A DNA stretch of 64,000 nt from Bilabrum cf. latius (lineage: Eukaryota; Bigyra: Bicosoecida; Bigyra; Bicosoecida). Under the pieces are notes generated by a model. The model ran no database searches. It was not told the origin of the DNA and saw only the letters and a list, made by a program, of their open reading frames with translations. The first letter of the stretch is position 1. Every line of letters starts with the position of its first letter. The position numbers and the translations under genes are program-made. Location of the stretch: the NCBI GenBank assembly GCA_965178125.1, contig OZ237740.1, forward strand, positions 496,001 through 560,000, read 5' to 3'. This document shows positions 46,401 to 58,700 of the stretch, piece after piece.

Positions 46401-46981
46401 ACACCCTCGGTGCCGAGCGAGACCTGAGGTACAACGAGGAGAAGCTGTGGAAGCAGCACGACGAGTCGCTCCAGAAGGAGGTCTGCGTGAGCGGTGGCAC
46501 GCACCGCGTGCTGGCCCGGCGGCAGTTCCTATCGAAGACCAAGCAAGTGCTCCTTAACCTTTACAAGCAGCTACGGGTTGCGAACAAACAGGCAGAGCAC
46601 GTGACGGTGAGTGCGCTCGGTCTCGGCGAAAACCTATGCAAGAGGGATTCTGCACGCACAGGACGCAGGGGGCGCTCTGGGGTCATCTCCACCCTGGGCA
46701 CAGCAGGTGGGATCGCTCGGAAGGCAGCTCCTCAGTGTGAGGACAGCGCCGTCATGCATTCCACGTCCTCCGCCGTCAGGAACATCGCGAAAATGTCCGA
46801 TGGAGGCTCTAGCACAGCAACAGCTGTGGCAAGCGAGCTTCGGGAGACAGTGATAAGGCTGGCTAGAGCTCGGGTGGAGGCAGACACCCCGGAGGTGACT
46901 ACCCCTGGTGGCGAAAGCGCTGGCGCGCACACGCCAGCTCGTGATGCCTAGCCCTAGGAGCAAGCACAAGCAACGGTTTGA
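43404..46981 (+). CDS. Secreted MACPF/perforin-like protein (plus-strand member), copy alpha
   Basis: Same structure as 28344-31921: signal-peptide exon (MLAAILLCMAPLVRS), an unresolved first intron, then the main frame from about 43800 to TGA at 46979, with TAGs at 45056, 45272, 46088, 46949 and 46955. Compared with copy beta most changes in the main frame are synonymous (for example ACC/ACA and TCG/TCT around 43952-43963), which supports selection on this frame. Next to one in-frame TAG the sequence reads ALDLA-TAG-KVFETVHQDG, plausible helix with Gln. The stop is followed after 14 bp by the shorter 67-bp array. Confidence 0.7.
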
Positions 46982-46994
46982 AGCGTTGGGTAAT

Positions 46995-47455
46995 TTTGAC
47001 ACGGTGGGAGTACGGTGCTGGCTGCAGGGGTGGCAGCAGCGCCTGAGACGGGTGGTCGCTTTTTGACACGGCGGGAGTACGGTGCTGGCTGCAGGGGTGG
47101 CAGCAGCGCCTGAGACGGGTGGTCGCTTTTTGACACGGCGGGAGTACGGTGCTGGCTGCAGGGGTGGCAGCAGCGCCTGAGACGGGTGGTCGCTTTTTGA
47201 CACGGCGGGAGTACGGTGCTGGCTGCAGGGGTGGCAGCAGCGCCTGAGACGGGTGGTCGCTTTTTGACACGGCGGGAGTACGGTGCTGGCTGCAGGGGTC
47301 GCAGCAGCGCCTGAGACGGGTGGTCGCTTTTTGACACGGCGGGAGTACGGTGCTGGCTGCAGGGGTCGCAGCAGCGCCTGAGACGGGTGGTCGCTTTTTG
47401 ACACGGCGGGAGTACGGTGCTGGCTGCAGGGGTGGCAGCAGCGCCGAAGACGGAG
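46995..47455. repeat. 67-bp minisatellite, about 7 units, copy alpha
   Basis: Same unit and position as 31935-33135 but only about seven repeats, most with the ggggtggcag variant. It lies just downstream of the plus-strand MACPF stop. Confidence 0.95.
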
Positions 47456-47599
47456 GCTCGCTGAACAACTGTACTCGCTTTATATTCTCTTTGTACGCAA
47501 TGCACATGGTGGCACCATACGTACGCCACCAACGTGTCCAGCGCACCAGACCTACAGCAGCAGAGGCCACGGCGTCCGCCGCTTCACGCTACCGTGCCC

Positions 47600-48540
47600 T
47601 CATCCGATCATCCCGGATGCCGGTGATATTCCCCTACAGCGCCTACGGGCAGTGCTTTTTGTATCAGTGCCAAGCATGGATGCTGATGCGTCAGACGGAG
47701 GGTAATCTCTGTCGAACCTGCCATTGTCCCACTGCTGGGTCCACTGCTCAGCTATGGCCACCCTGGCGCGTTCTGGCATGGGGGCGGTTGCAACCCCGCC
47801 CCTCGACACAGCGCTTCGAACCTGCCCGGCGGCCCCAGGAGAGAACGCATCCGCGGCGGCGGGGTCGTAGGGAACAGGCTGTCCACCTAAGCTGCAGGGC
47901 ACGATGGTGCGGGGCATCGGCCTGGCGCTCCGAGGCCCTCATGTCACCGATTCCCAGCACGTTTACCCACCTCGACCTCAAGCTCTTCACGGTTTCGATT
48001 CCGGATGGCTTCCAGGTTCGCTTCACCCATGGCTAGCTGCGCCGCGCATCGCAGCCGGTGCCTGCCCCTGCCGGATCCAGTGCCGGCACAGGCAGGCCTC
48101 CGGACAGCGGCAGCGGACACACGCCCACCCTCAGCCGCCTGCCCCGAAGATCCGTGCCAATCTCACCGCATTCCAATCTCATGTACTGCATGAGATCCAT
48201 GCCCTCCATCCGTGAGAGCACGAGCGCAGCGCACCCCCACCCCTCGACCACTCGGTACAGACAAGGCACTCCCCTCACCACGACCCCGTCCCGACCAACC
48301 CCGACACTGCCGTGCGATGCACCCGACCGCTGTGTGGCCCCTGTCCCCACCAGCACGAAGGCCTTCGCCCTCTCTAGTGCCTGTATTTCGGCGATCACGA
48401 CCGACAGGTCTTCAAGCAAAGGCACCGCATGCCTCGTGCTGCGTGCTGTGGCAGCGCCGGTCAGCTGGGACCCTGAATCGCCACCTGGTTTGTAAACTCT
48501 TGCTCGTGCCCATTCCCAGGATATCAGCCCAACATTCCCG
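47600..48540 (-). CDS. Coding-like minus-strand segment, copy alpha (possible 3' exons or separate small gene)
   Basis: From about 48540 to 48000 a minus frame is open through a TAG at 48033 and reads as ordinary protein (GLISWEWARARVYKPGG ... VVVRGVPCLYRVVEGWGCA ... GGLPVPALDPAGAG). It then appears to move to another frame that ends at TGA 47600 (RTIVPCSLGGQP ... TARRRCRGISPASG). A short GT-AG intron around 47930-47975 (GTGGGTAAAC donor) could join them. No ATG at the 5' end is evident and no domain is recognised. It follows the PPR-like stop by about 30 bp in the same frame, so an intron spanning that stop is another reading. Both readings are inference. Confidence 0.35.
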
Positions 48541-48575
48541 GATCACTCGAACAGCCCGCGATTGCAACAACCGGA

Positions 48576-51500
48576 TCAAAGCAGGTCAAGGGAGTCACCC
48601 GCCTGCCAGCCCTCGCCCTGCTGCCAGCCCACGGCCTCCCTGGCTTCTCTCCAGGCAGCAAACGTGGCCCACTTCACCATCACGGACCTGAAGGTGACGC
48701 AATCGGGCAGCAGCGGGGGCTCAAGCTCTGCCAGGGTTCTGATCACCGACTGTGTGGACGCGTTCTTGTAGTTTCCGGCCATGATGTGCAGGTCCTTGCC
48801 CTCCCACTCGAGCTCACTGGCGGCAGCCGCTTCGTTCACGATCGACCGCACCAAGCCTTGGACGTCGTGCGCAGTCGCGCCGGACAATGCGACAATGTGC
48901 GCGTGTGGAAATAGCCAGGCGGCATCTTCGGAGGTCTGCACCATGCCCAATTCCCCCATGAGGCCGCTGTCGTACAGCAGGCTGGCCAGGTGGTCCCGCC
49001 GCCGCTCGTGGGTCCACTCCGACCACGGCGGCGTCCCCGATTCGGTTGCTGCAGGTGGTTGCGTCATTCCTTGCGAAGTTGTAACCCCTCGCATTGGATG
49101 AGCGACCTACTCCAAGATCTCGTCCGAATCGGCCGCTGTGTCGTTCGCGAAGTGGTCCTTTGCCAAGCGCACCGTCCGCCTCATCATGTCGTTTACTCCG
49201 CCCTGCTTCCTGGCTGCACTCAGCAGAGCCACCAGGGCCTTGGCGTAGTCGCGGGGCTCCCACCGCCTGTCTGCCTGCATCACAAGGCTGGACGCCAGTG
49301 TTTCTTTCCTCAGTAGCGATGGCAGTACGATGCCCTTGGGGTCTTGCATGCCGACTGCATCGCCGGGGTCGAACCGCTCTTCACCTGCTGCACTACCTGT
49401 TGCTTCCATGGGACCGCCAGGCATCCCAATCAACGCTCCCATGAGGGCAGGCGACAAATCAACCGGGCCAGCACTTGCAGCGAGCTGAGAACACGCCGTC
49501 AAGGGGGTCAGCCTCCTGACCAGCTGAAAGAGACCCACGTGATCGAGTGCAATGCGGTCGCTGGCCAGCCTGGCACTCTGCAGACGAACGAATGCAATCG
49601 GCTGCCTAGGCATGATCTGTCCAATCAGCATGCTGGAAGCAGCGTTAATGCCCTGTATGCTCAGTCCATGGTACCGCTGCTTTGCCTTGAGCCACGCGTC
49701 TGCATTCTCGGACAGATCCCTCCACAGGTCAACCGCGGCAGGGCGCACGTATCCCTCGAGGGGGTCCAACCCATGGCTGGGCTAGCCGTCCGATTCCCTC
49801 TCTTGCTCTTCATTCAATTCCTGCTGCACTGAGGGAGCGTTCGGACCCAGCACCACGTACCCCGGACATGCTCTCGTGATGCCAGCCTTCCTGCCAAGCT
49901 CGGAGGATTCGGAGGCTATCCCAAAGGAAAGGAGGAGCTGCTCCCGCTGGTGGTCCGAGCGCACACGCTTTGTCACGAATTCAACCAAGTCAGCGTGCGC
50001 GCGGATCGAGGCATCGAGCCGTTCCTCACAAATAGCGCGGAAGCTCGGGAGATGGTCGCCACATCCCGCCCCTTCAGTCACCTGGTGCGCGTGGAGCGCG
50101 CACGCCGCAGCGGCCCCCTTGGAAATCACTTCCTGCACGAAATCGTTGAGGTCAAACGTCTCATTGTCTTGCCTAATCCCATCAACCGTGAAGTGCCTCA
50201 GGCGAAGCATGCTCTTCAGTTTGCTGACCGTGCTGAATCCCCACCCCCTGTTGCTCTGTTCCCAGTGTGACAGCGTGATCGCTCGGTCGCACAAGTGCCT
50301 CATGCTGCCGTTCTCAGCAGTCGCCACAATCCGCAGAGCGTGCGCCACTCCATCAACTTGAGATGCGCTACTCCCGGTTTCGGCACCCTCGTCTGCTATA
50401 TCAGTATCACTCAGCTGCTGGAGAAGCTGCCGCGACTTGAGCACCCATCTTACCGTGCTTGCACCCACAAGCTCTCCTCGCGATTGCGTGCAGATCTCAA
50501 ACATCCGGTCCACCAGCACCGTCATGCATTCCGACAAACTGGTCAGCAGCTCTTGTCGCGACTCGTTCGTTGCTTCTGTGTGCTCACCAGATGCGGCACT
50601 CCATGCCTCGACGAGCCTGCGCACCTCGGCAGGTATCCCATCCGGGATGGATACTTCGCACGGGTTCTTCCCCTCCATCTCTGCTTCATCCATACCCTCC
50701 ATCAACTCGAGCAAAGCCTCTCGTTCACTGGAATCATTTGCGCAGTATGTAGCTGCAGATAGCAACGGGGGTCTGATGGCCAACTGCCACTCGCCGGCCG
50801 CTCTGTCCCCTCTGCGAGCACCGTGGAGGGCCTCAAGGGTTGACTCAGCCTCTTGAAGCAAGCAATTCGCAAGTATCCTGCACGATGATTCGTCTGGCTG
50901 CAACGCAATTCCTTCGTTTCTAAGTTCCAGCGCGTACAACCACGCGGCATCCAAGCCCTGCTACGAACGAAGCGCCTGGAGCAGTGGTCCGAGCTGGGAG
51001 CTCGCATGAATGGGACACCGCTTCAGGTCATCGCCAAGAGACGTGCCGTTCTTCTCGTCGTGTCTCGCAATGATCCCTCTCGTCGTATCGATCAGGTACA
51101 CCTGCTTCTCGCAGTCGCCATGGAATGCTTCGAACAGCCGGTGCACTGTCCTGCGCCTTGGGTACAGGGGCGATTCCATGCTGCCAAAGGCCTTGACTAC
51201 TCGAAGAGCAGTATCAGCAAGCTCGGTCCCCTTTCCGCTCTGTACGATCGCGTACTGCATCCTGTCAACAAGTGAAACCGACACTCTAGCAATTTGAAAC
51301 CCGTCGGCTTCGTCGAACGACAGCTCGGTGCCGGCCTCCAGGCTTGCCTTGGACTCGGCAATTAACTCCGCGATTGGAGCTACACCGGCGATCGCGGCCG
51401 CGTCTGCATTCATAAAGGTAGCGAGGGCCAGCTCGAACGGCGACTCGAATCCAGTCACTGGAATCAGCGGCTGGTCAGCTATACCTCTACTACTAGGCTG

Positions 51501-52652
51501 ATCCACGTGCAGCTTCTCCTTGCCAGCGCGCTGCTTCCGCCCATCCTTGCCGCCACGTTTCGCCTGTTCTTTGTGGGGCTTCGGTCGGAACTGAATGCAC
51601 GAGGGTGAATTGGCAGGTAGCAGTCCCTAGTCCAACCACGCCTGCAGCTTTTCCTGGCTGTGCAGCACGACTGATCTCGTGGAGCGAATCACGGGAGGTG
51701 CATGCTGCCATGCGGCCGCGCATGCAGCTGCAGCGCTCGCGCCTTTTGCCCGTGAGGCAGCTGCTTCGAGCGCTTCCCGGAGGAGCGATTCTCGAGTTCG
51801 GTCTGCTCCTTTTGCATCGCCTTCGTGTCTGCCGGCAGCGCCAGCTTCTGAGAGTGGTGCCTCAACACTCGTCAGGCCCCTGAGGACGTACGTGGCAACT
51901 CCCGTCGAGCCCGTCTGTGCCGCGCACTTGAGGGCGGCGTGTGCAACATTCAGATCGAACAGTTCCGCCTGAGACACCTGCTCGAGAAACGAGCAGGCAA
52001 GATTGTCGCCACCCTCTTGCAGCATCGCACCGGTGGCTACGCCAAACAGATTGCGAGCTCCAGACCTGCCAGCGCCACAGAAACGTACTACTTCAGAGAA
52101 ATCAAGACTGTTTTCAGGCCCAAGTACCTTTGATTGTGCGTCCCTGAGCAAAGCCTGGATTATATTGATTTGAATTAGGACACTGAGAGGCGGCAACGCC
52201 TGCTCTTCCAAGCAAGGGTCCAGCAACTGTCTCAAGCTGCTCAAGCTGCCTCGCTCCATCCAGTTCTATGCCATCTGCTAAAACACGGGTGCAATTGCTT
52301 GCATCAGAGGCACGCTAGAGTTCCATTCCGTCAACACACATTCGCAAATGCTCGCAGCTAGGTCAGTCTAATTTAGCTCTAGCGCTGCAGACAGCGTACC
52401 CTCGATATCGCTCGCTTTTGGAGGTCGTCTGGTTCTAAGCCTTGCAATTAGATCCTGGCATTGCTACTGGACAGATGATACAGTAGTATGGCTGCTCTGT
52501 AGCCGCCCTTGCAGAGCTATAGGATTGCCAGCCAACTGGAATCGAGACGTGCTCTGCAGAGATACAAGGCTCGGGGATCGAGCTGCAATCAGACCCCAAT
52601 GATACGCTAGACTAACACTACGGGCAGAAACAATCCGACGGCAGTGACGCAT
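48576..52652 (-). CDS. PPR-like alpha-solenoid protein, copy alpha (complete)
   Basis: 1,358 codons from ATG 52652 to TGA 48576, with eight in-frame TAGs (52464, 52368, 52278, 52266, 51627, 50961, 49782, 49107) and no TAA or TGA. Residues 1-45 look like an organelle targeting peptide (MRHCRRIVSARS; many Arg/Ser, few acids). A Lys-rich linker lies around 51540-51600. PPR-like helical pairs occur around residues 567-590 (AWLYALELRNEG, DESSCRILANCLL) and near the C-terminus (LLPDCVTFRSVMVKW, AREAVGWQQGEG). With Gln at TAG the helices continue (LELN-Q-TDLAASICE). Inference: organellar helical-repeat protein; the family is uncertain. Divergent from gene B. Confidence 0.65.
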
Positions 52653-52789
52653 CGTCCTTGCAGCTGTAAGTGCTCGAAAACACCGTTCGTGCTCTTGCTT
52701 TCTGTTGTGTGCAGTGTGTGGTATTTCAACAATCGAAGTGCAACAGCCGGTGAGCACCGATTAAACTGAGGTATGCCTGAGAGCTGATC
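52653..52789. promoter_or_regulatory. 137-bp divergent promoter region, copy alpha
   Basis: Separates the PPR-like ATG (52652) from the gene B ATG (52790) and matches 3912-4048. It includes a tttctgttgtgtgcag tract that could be a 5' UTR splice acceptor for gene B. No recognised core element. Confidence 0.55.
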
Positions 52790-55700
52790 ATGAGTAGTAA
52801 AGAAAAGGATAAGAAGCCTGCTGGCGACGAGGAGGGGGGTGAAGACGCTGGAATTTCCGGGGCACTTGGGCTCGATGAATCTCCTGATGCCGGTGTTGAC
52901 GATGCAGACTACGTTCTGCGCGACAGTGATGATGAGGGCGACGATGAAGTGAGAACAATAAACACATCAAGTATTACTGCCTTGGTTCGCGCTGGATCTG
53001 TGTTCTGCATGCAGCAAATCACCTGTTGCGAAACGCTGGCTCTTCATTGCACTTGTTTTGCAGGATCCTACGATCGACATTCATCAGTACTTGCGCACAT
53101 CTGATGATGTGGATACTGCTATTGAGTACACCAAGCTAAGACCGTGGTCAATCAAGCTCAGCCGCTTTGAGATTTCCAATGACTCGGACGCCGAGATGTC
53201 ACCTTTCCTCGTTGTTCGCTTGGAGGACCAGAACGCGGTGCTTCCCGCATGCGAAGCTTGCGTGAAGGGATGCTGCATGACAGATCATATCCCTGAAAGT
53301 ACCGCGGTTCAGTCTCACACGCTCATGGCTCGGAGCCTCCCGCCAGAACACACGCATCGGATCGAGGACCAGGACGTGCGCCTGGCCGGATGGTCTCGGG
53401 TGAACGGGGAGCATGGTTACGAGCAGAACATCGACCTGTCCTACCGATCAATCTGGGACTATGCAGTATACATCGAGCTGTGGGACCACTGCTGGCCGCG
53501 CGCCAACAAGCTGCTCGGAGTGCAGAGGCTGCTCCTCCGGCAGGTCATCGTGCAGGCGCCCCAGATGCAGTTCCAAGTAAGGAACAGAGACCCGGCGGCC
53601 AGCAGAGGAGAGGCCCCCCGATTCATTGCCACGGTGGCGTACAGCATAGAGGTGGAGGTCACTGACCCTGAGTACGTCCTGAGGCTCAGCCGGTGGCAGG
53701 CAATGGTGGCCAGCACGCTGCTGAGGCGGGGCGTGGCGGACCCAGAGCCCGGCTGCTGCGGCTGCGAGACGACCGAGGGCGGCCCGTAGCTGAATGAAAA
53801 GAAGCGCATTCTGTGCGACTACGACTCGATCGAAAGGATCCCTGAAAGGGAATCGCAGGGAAGCCAGCAGGACAGCGCAAGCGGGGCGTCTGGGTCCGTG
53901 TCCTCCGTGGATGCAGCGAGGCAGCAGGCGAGAATAGCAGCGCAGCTCCCGATGGAGCCCCTACTCACTGCTGATGGCCCCGCGTTCCTGCGGCAGCGAA
54001 TCGCTCGCCAGTTGCGAAAGACCGCGGGAAGCTCTAGAGGCATGCTTGGCGACCCAGTCGCTGCGGCCCCGCCTGCCGGATCTAGCCTCCGCTCCACGGT
54101 GCAGGAGGCCAAGGCGCTGTGGGGAAGCGCCCCGGCTGGCATCGGTCCTGCACTGCTGCAGCACGATCGAGTGCTCCAGTCGCATGAATCAAAGAGGGAG
54201 CCGGGGTGGGTGCAGCAGGGCGCTCTGCTGATCGCTCGATTCGTCGTGGTGGACGACAGTGGGAGCAACCGGTCGGACATGATCGAGATGTCCTGCCCCA
54301 TCGCTGCCGATGCGCAGCTTGGAGGGTCCGTGGATGCCGCGACCGTGGTGGGTCTTCTCGCAGCCACTGCGGGTAACGGATCAGCGAAGGTGCCAGAGAT
54401 GCACGTGCGGGGCACACGCTCCCAGCTCGAGTCAATGCGACTCAAGGTGCAGGTTCTCATCCGCAACGTCAGGTCTGCCCCGCGTAGCTGTCCGACGTGT
54501 GCGGGCTGCTCCACGTGCGTCGATGCCACCCGGTGCGAAGACTGTCTGGATGATTGCTGCAGGGCGCGTCTGTTCACTTCAGCAAGCACCCGGGGAAAGC
54601 CGCACGACCCGTACGCACCTTTCAACCTCGGAAATAGCATGGTGATCGAGTCATCATCGCGCCTGTAGGGCGTGGCCAGCCTGTCTTTGCAGGGGTGCAC
54701 AACCAGTTTCCTGGCCCCGCTCAGCGGGCACGTGGTCTTCGACTTGCCCGCCCTCCGCATGGCAGGTTGGCCCCGGGCGGGCAGGAGAGCCAGGCAGCAG
54801 ACGTCGCTGCCAGGCTTGCCCAACCTGCCCGGACAGGGACTGAGGCCTCATTTGGCCAAGGGTAGAGTCATTGGGGCTCTGATCCGAGGCTTCGTAGAGT
54901 GGCGCGCGATGAAGAACAGGCTGCTGCCCCTGTTCAGCCAGCCCGCCTCCGCGGTGTCTGCCGGAGCCAGGTTCCAGAAAACGCTGGCCGACGCGGTGTT
55001 TGTGAGCTTGAAGTCGAAAAAGGCGAACCCGGACGCTGAAAGCGGTACCGGGCTGGTCGGCGACGTAGAGACGGGTGACGGCGACATGGACGATTCGAGC
55101 AACAGGACGGGGGTGGTGGGCAGCACGCCGGACGGCAGCGCCTCCCAGTGGCCGGGTGTGCTCTCGGGCACGGACGCCAGCGCGAAACTGAGGCAAGCGG
55201 GGGTACAGGCTCGCGTGCGGCCCTCTCGATTCCTGAAGCCCGTGCACAAGAGCGTGGAGCATTAGCCCCACCTGGTGATCAACCTAACCCAGATTGGGGG
55301 AATCGAGAGGCTGCTGGGCGCCCTCCGCGGCGACCCCGTGGTGGATGCGTCGACTTCCGTGCAACGTCTCGAGCAAGGACCGGGGAAGGATGCCGGATCC
55401 ACCGGTGGAGAGGACAGGGATTTTGTGATCGCGCTGCGGTGGGCGGGTCAGCAGCACTCCGTGGCGGCCACCGCGACATCTCGAGGGGTGCTGAGCGCGA
55501 ATGGGCCCTTGTTCCTTGAGATTCCACTCACGCCCGGAGCACAGGAAAAGCTCACTGGGATTGTCAGCTCGGTGGACGACTCATCTCAGCAGACAATGTT
55601 CCGAGAGGAACTGATCGGCGCGCTGAGTCAGCTGAGGGCCATGCAGCTAGAGGTGTGGACCGCGCCCGGGATCGGGCCCGTGGACCTGCAGGACGCCTCC

Positions 55701-58700
55701 AGACTGACGGAGCGGGCCGTGCTGCTGGCTCGAGGAAGCCTGGAAATTCCATTCGAACTCATGATTCCCATCATTCGGGAGGAAGTGGTGCCCCCCACCC
55801 CCTGGCAGAGGGCAGCGCTGGCACTTGGGCCCATCATGAGCGTGCTCAGCTGCTGCTCCAGCAACGATCTCACCAAGCCGGAGCAGGACAGATCGCCCAG
55901 GGGCCTTCACCTGAGAATCCCCATGCTGGGGCCTGACGGAACCGTCCGGTCGGGGGCGGCGATGCGGCGCACGCGGTGCGAGATCGGCCTTGATGTCGAG
56001 CTGGTGGGTCTCCTGTGCCCTGAGTCGGCCACACAGATGGAAGCCAGCCCGGACATGATCGAGCGGGAAACGGAGGCTAAAGCACTGGGCTCCGTGGCCT
56101 ACCCTGTCATGGTGTCAAGAGGAATGCCCTCGGGGCACAAGCACCTGCAGGGCGGCCTCAAGCCCGACTACTCCGACACAGCGGCCGACAGCATCATCGA
56201 TAGGATATTTGAGGTGCCTGTGTCCGACCTCCCCGTCGGCAGGAGAGGCTCCTTCTGTCCCCCCGATGGGTCCACGTGGTGTGACAGCGTGTTCATGAGA
56301 GCATCGACGGACACCTTCAAGATGGCAACGCTGCGACTGGCCGCTCTCTCCAGCCCGATCGCTGCTCGGCGCGAGCCCAGCAGGCTGCTTGCTGCGCTCG
56401 ACCGATCGCTTAGCGATGCAATTTCTGCGGCCACAGCCGCCCAACCCTCCAGCGCTGGGTCCGCGGCTTCGGCTAGACTGGCTGATGCAGGCGTCACGCG
56501 GCCCATGCCGGCGTGGTGGCGAGCCCTCGCTGCCGTAGGTAGGGCAGCCCAAGCCCTGGCTGGCACAACAGCGTCCAGTCAGTCGAGCAGCCTTGGCGGC
56601 GTGGTCGCCTCTTCGCACCCCTTGCTGCGGCTTCACGACGTCTAGGGGACTTGCTGGGTGCCGTGCCAGTATGTCGTGGATGCGCCCGTGCTTGTGAGGC
56701 TGCTGTAGCATTCTGTCCAGCAGGAGAGGCAGCTGGATCGCGTGCTGAGCAGCGCTGTGCGTGCGGGGGCCATGCCTCAGCTGGCAGGTCCCTCCAGTTT
56801 CAAGAAATTCAAGCACCTTGGAAGCATGCTCCGCCTGGACGTGGACACGTCCATTAGGCAAACTGCCTTGCTGGAACTGCACGCCGCACACAGGAGACAC
56901 CTGCCGTGGCGCGCCATGCAGCTATCTAGGTCGGTGCGCTTCCATCGGACCGACTCGGCCTACGTTGACGCTTCCCTGCAACAGTGGCGCGGCCGAAGCG
57001 ACCTACTCGCGATCTCTAAGGCGACTGGGGCAGCAGAAGCAAAGGAGCGCGCCCTGTCCATTTTGACCATCGCGAGCGCGCAGGGTTGGTCTCCAGAAGT
57101 ACTGCATGGTGGTGCTAGTCAGGAGGAGCGGGTACTTGAAGATGTTGCGCTGGATGAAGCAAATCCACTGGCAGATTTCGGGATTGATGATGAGCTGGAC
57201 AGCGGGGTGGAGGGCGAGGAGGGCGAGGAGGGCAAGTCGGCCGATATTCACGGCGAGGCAGAGGAGTTCAAAGGGATTGCTGGAGGGCCAGGCGCGGCGC
57301 AGCGCGGCAGATCCGCGGGTGGGGCCGCTGCGGTGCTCGAGGAGACGGCGGACGACGAGCTCTTTGTGGGCACGGCTGCAAGCGAGCATGCCTAGGAGCG
57401 GCCGGCGGCTTTAGTGGCGCGGGTGCTGCAGCAGCCTGGCGACCCCCGGGTGCTTGCCGATGAGTTGCTCGGTGTCGCGGGCCATGAAACTGGCGAGGAC
57501 TCTGATAATGGTGGCGCCAGCAGTGGATACGGATCGGATGAGGGCGAGAGCAAGCACGGCGTCGGCGCTACCCAGACAGGCATACCCGCCCTGCCCACTG
57601 AGCTGCAGAAGGTACTCGAGCGCTGGCCCAGGGTGGTCAAACCCGTCGGTCATGTGCTGCAAGACGGCCACGCGTCGGTGGTGGAGCACGCGATGCTGCT
57701 CTGCTCCTTGCTCCGGAGTCTGGGCGAGGATGCGTACGTCTGCGCCGGGCTCGCTTTGCCGTTAGGAGGGACTCAGCCAGACGCAGATGCTGGTAGCTAT
57801 GCAGAGAATGGTGGCTCTTCTTCGCAGACGGCTGGAGCTGATGACCCAGCCGCGGATGCTGCCCGTGCTGCTGGGTAGGAGGAAGCTCAGATGGAGGGTT
57901 GGATGCGCCTGGCTGGAATCCGACCGACCTCCAAGTCACAGGCAGGGGGCGGTGCCGCCGACCATAGGGCCAAGCGGGATCCTGGACTGGGCCTGCGGGG
58001 ATACCTGTCGGACGGAGGGGCTTCTCCTGGAGACGATGGCATCGGCGGGGACGTTCCTGGGCATGCGATGCAACCGAGCATCAGCGATCGCAGGATGGCA
58101 GCCACGCTTGCAAAGATCGACGCGATAGACCCGGACGGAGACCGTGTCGCCAGGCCGCACCCCGGGGTGCAAGAAGAGTTGCACTTTTGGGTGGTCGTGT
58201 TCCCCAGAAAGCAGGACGAGGAAAGTCCAGAGTGGCACAGCAGCGCCATGCGGGACGAGGTGGCCATGTCGAAAGGAGTCCCCAAGGAGGTGCAGGCGGC
58301 TTGCGGTAGGCGGCCTGAAGACGCCCAGGAAGAGCGGAGCCAGCTGGGCGATGCCATGATTGCGTTTGGTAGAGACCACGCCTACCGTGCGCTGCACTCT
58401 GAATTGGGTGGCCATGCCGTGACGTCTTCGTCCTACTCCCATTCGTTTCGCTGCTCCCACACCATCACAGGCCCGCCCAAGTCTTCCCTTTTGCACTCGT
58501 TGCATGTACAGGAGAAGGCAATGTGGAAGCCAGTGGCGCATTACCTGGCTAGCTTGATGCCCCTGATGCGAGCCGAGGTAGACAAGGGCATCAGAAGTGA
58601 GCTTGTCGAGCGAGGCCATCGGGCGGGACAAGCCCAAGCGCTGAACGGCGGCCAGCCGTCCCAGTCACGGCGGCTAGATTCATCTTCCTCGTCCGGCCAT

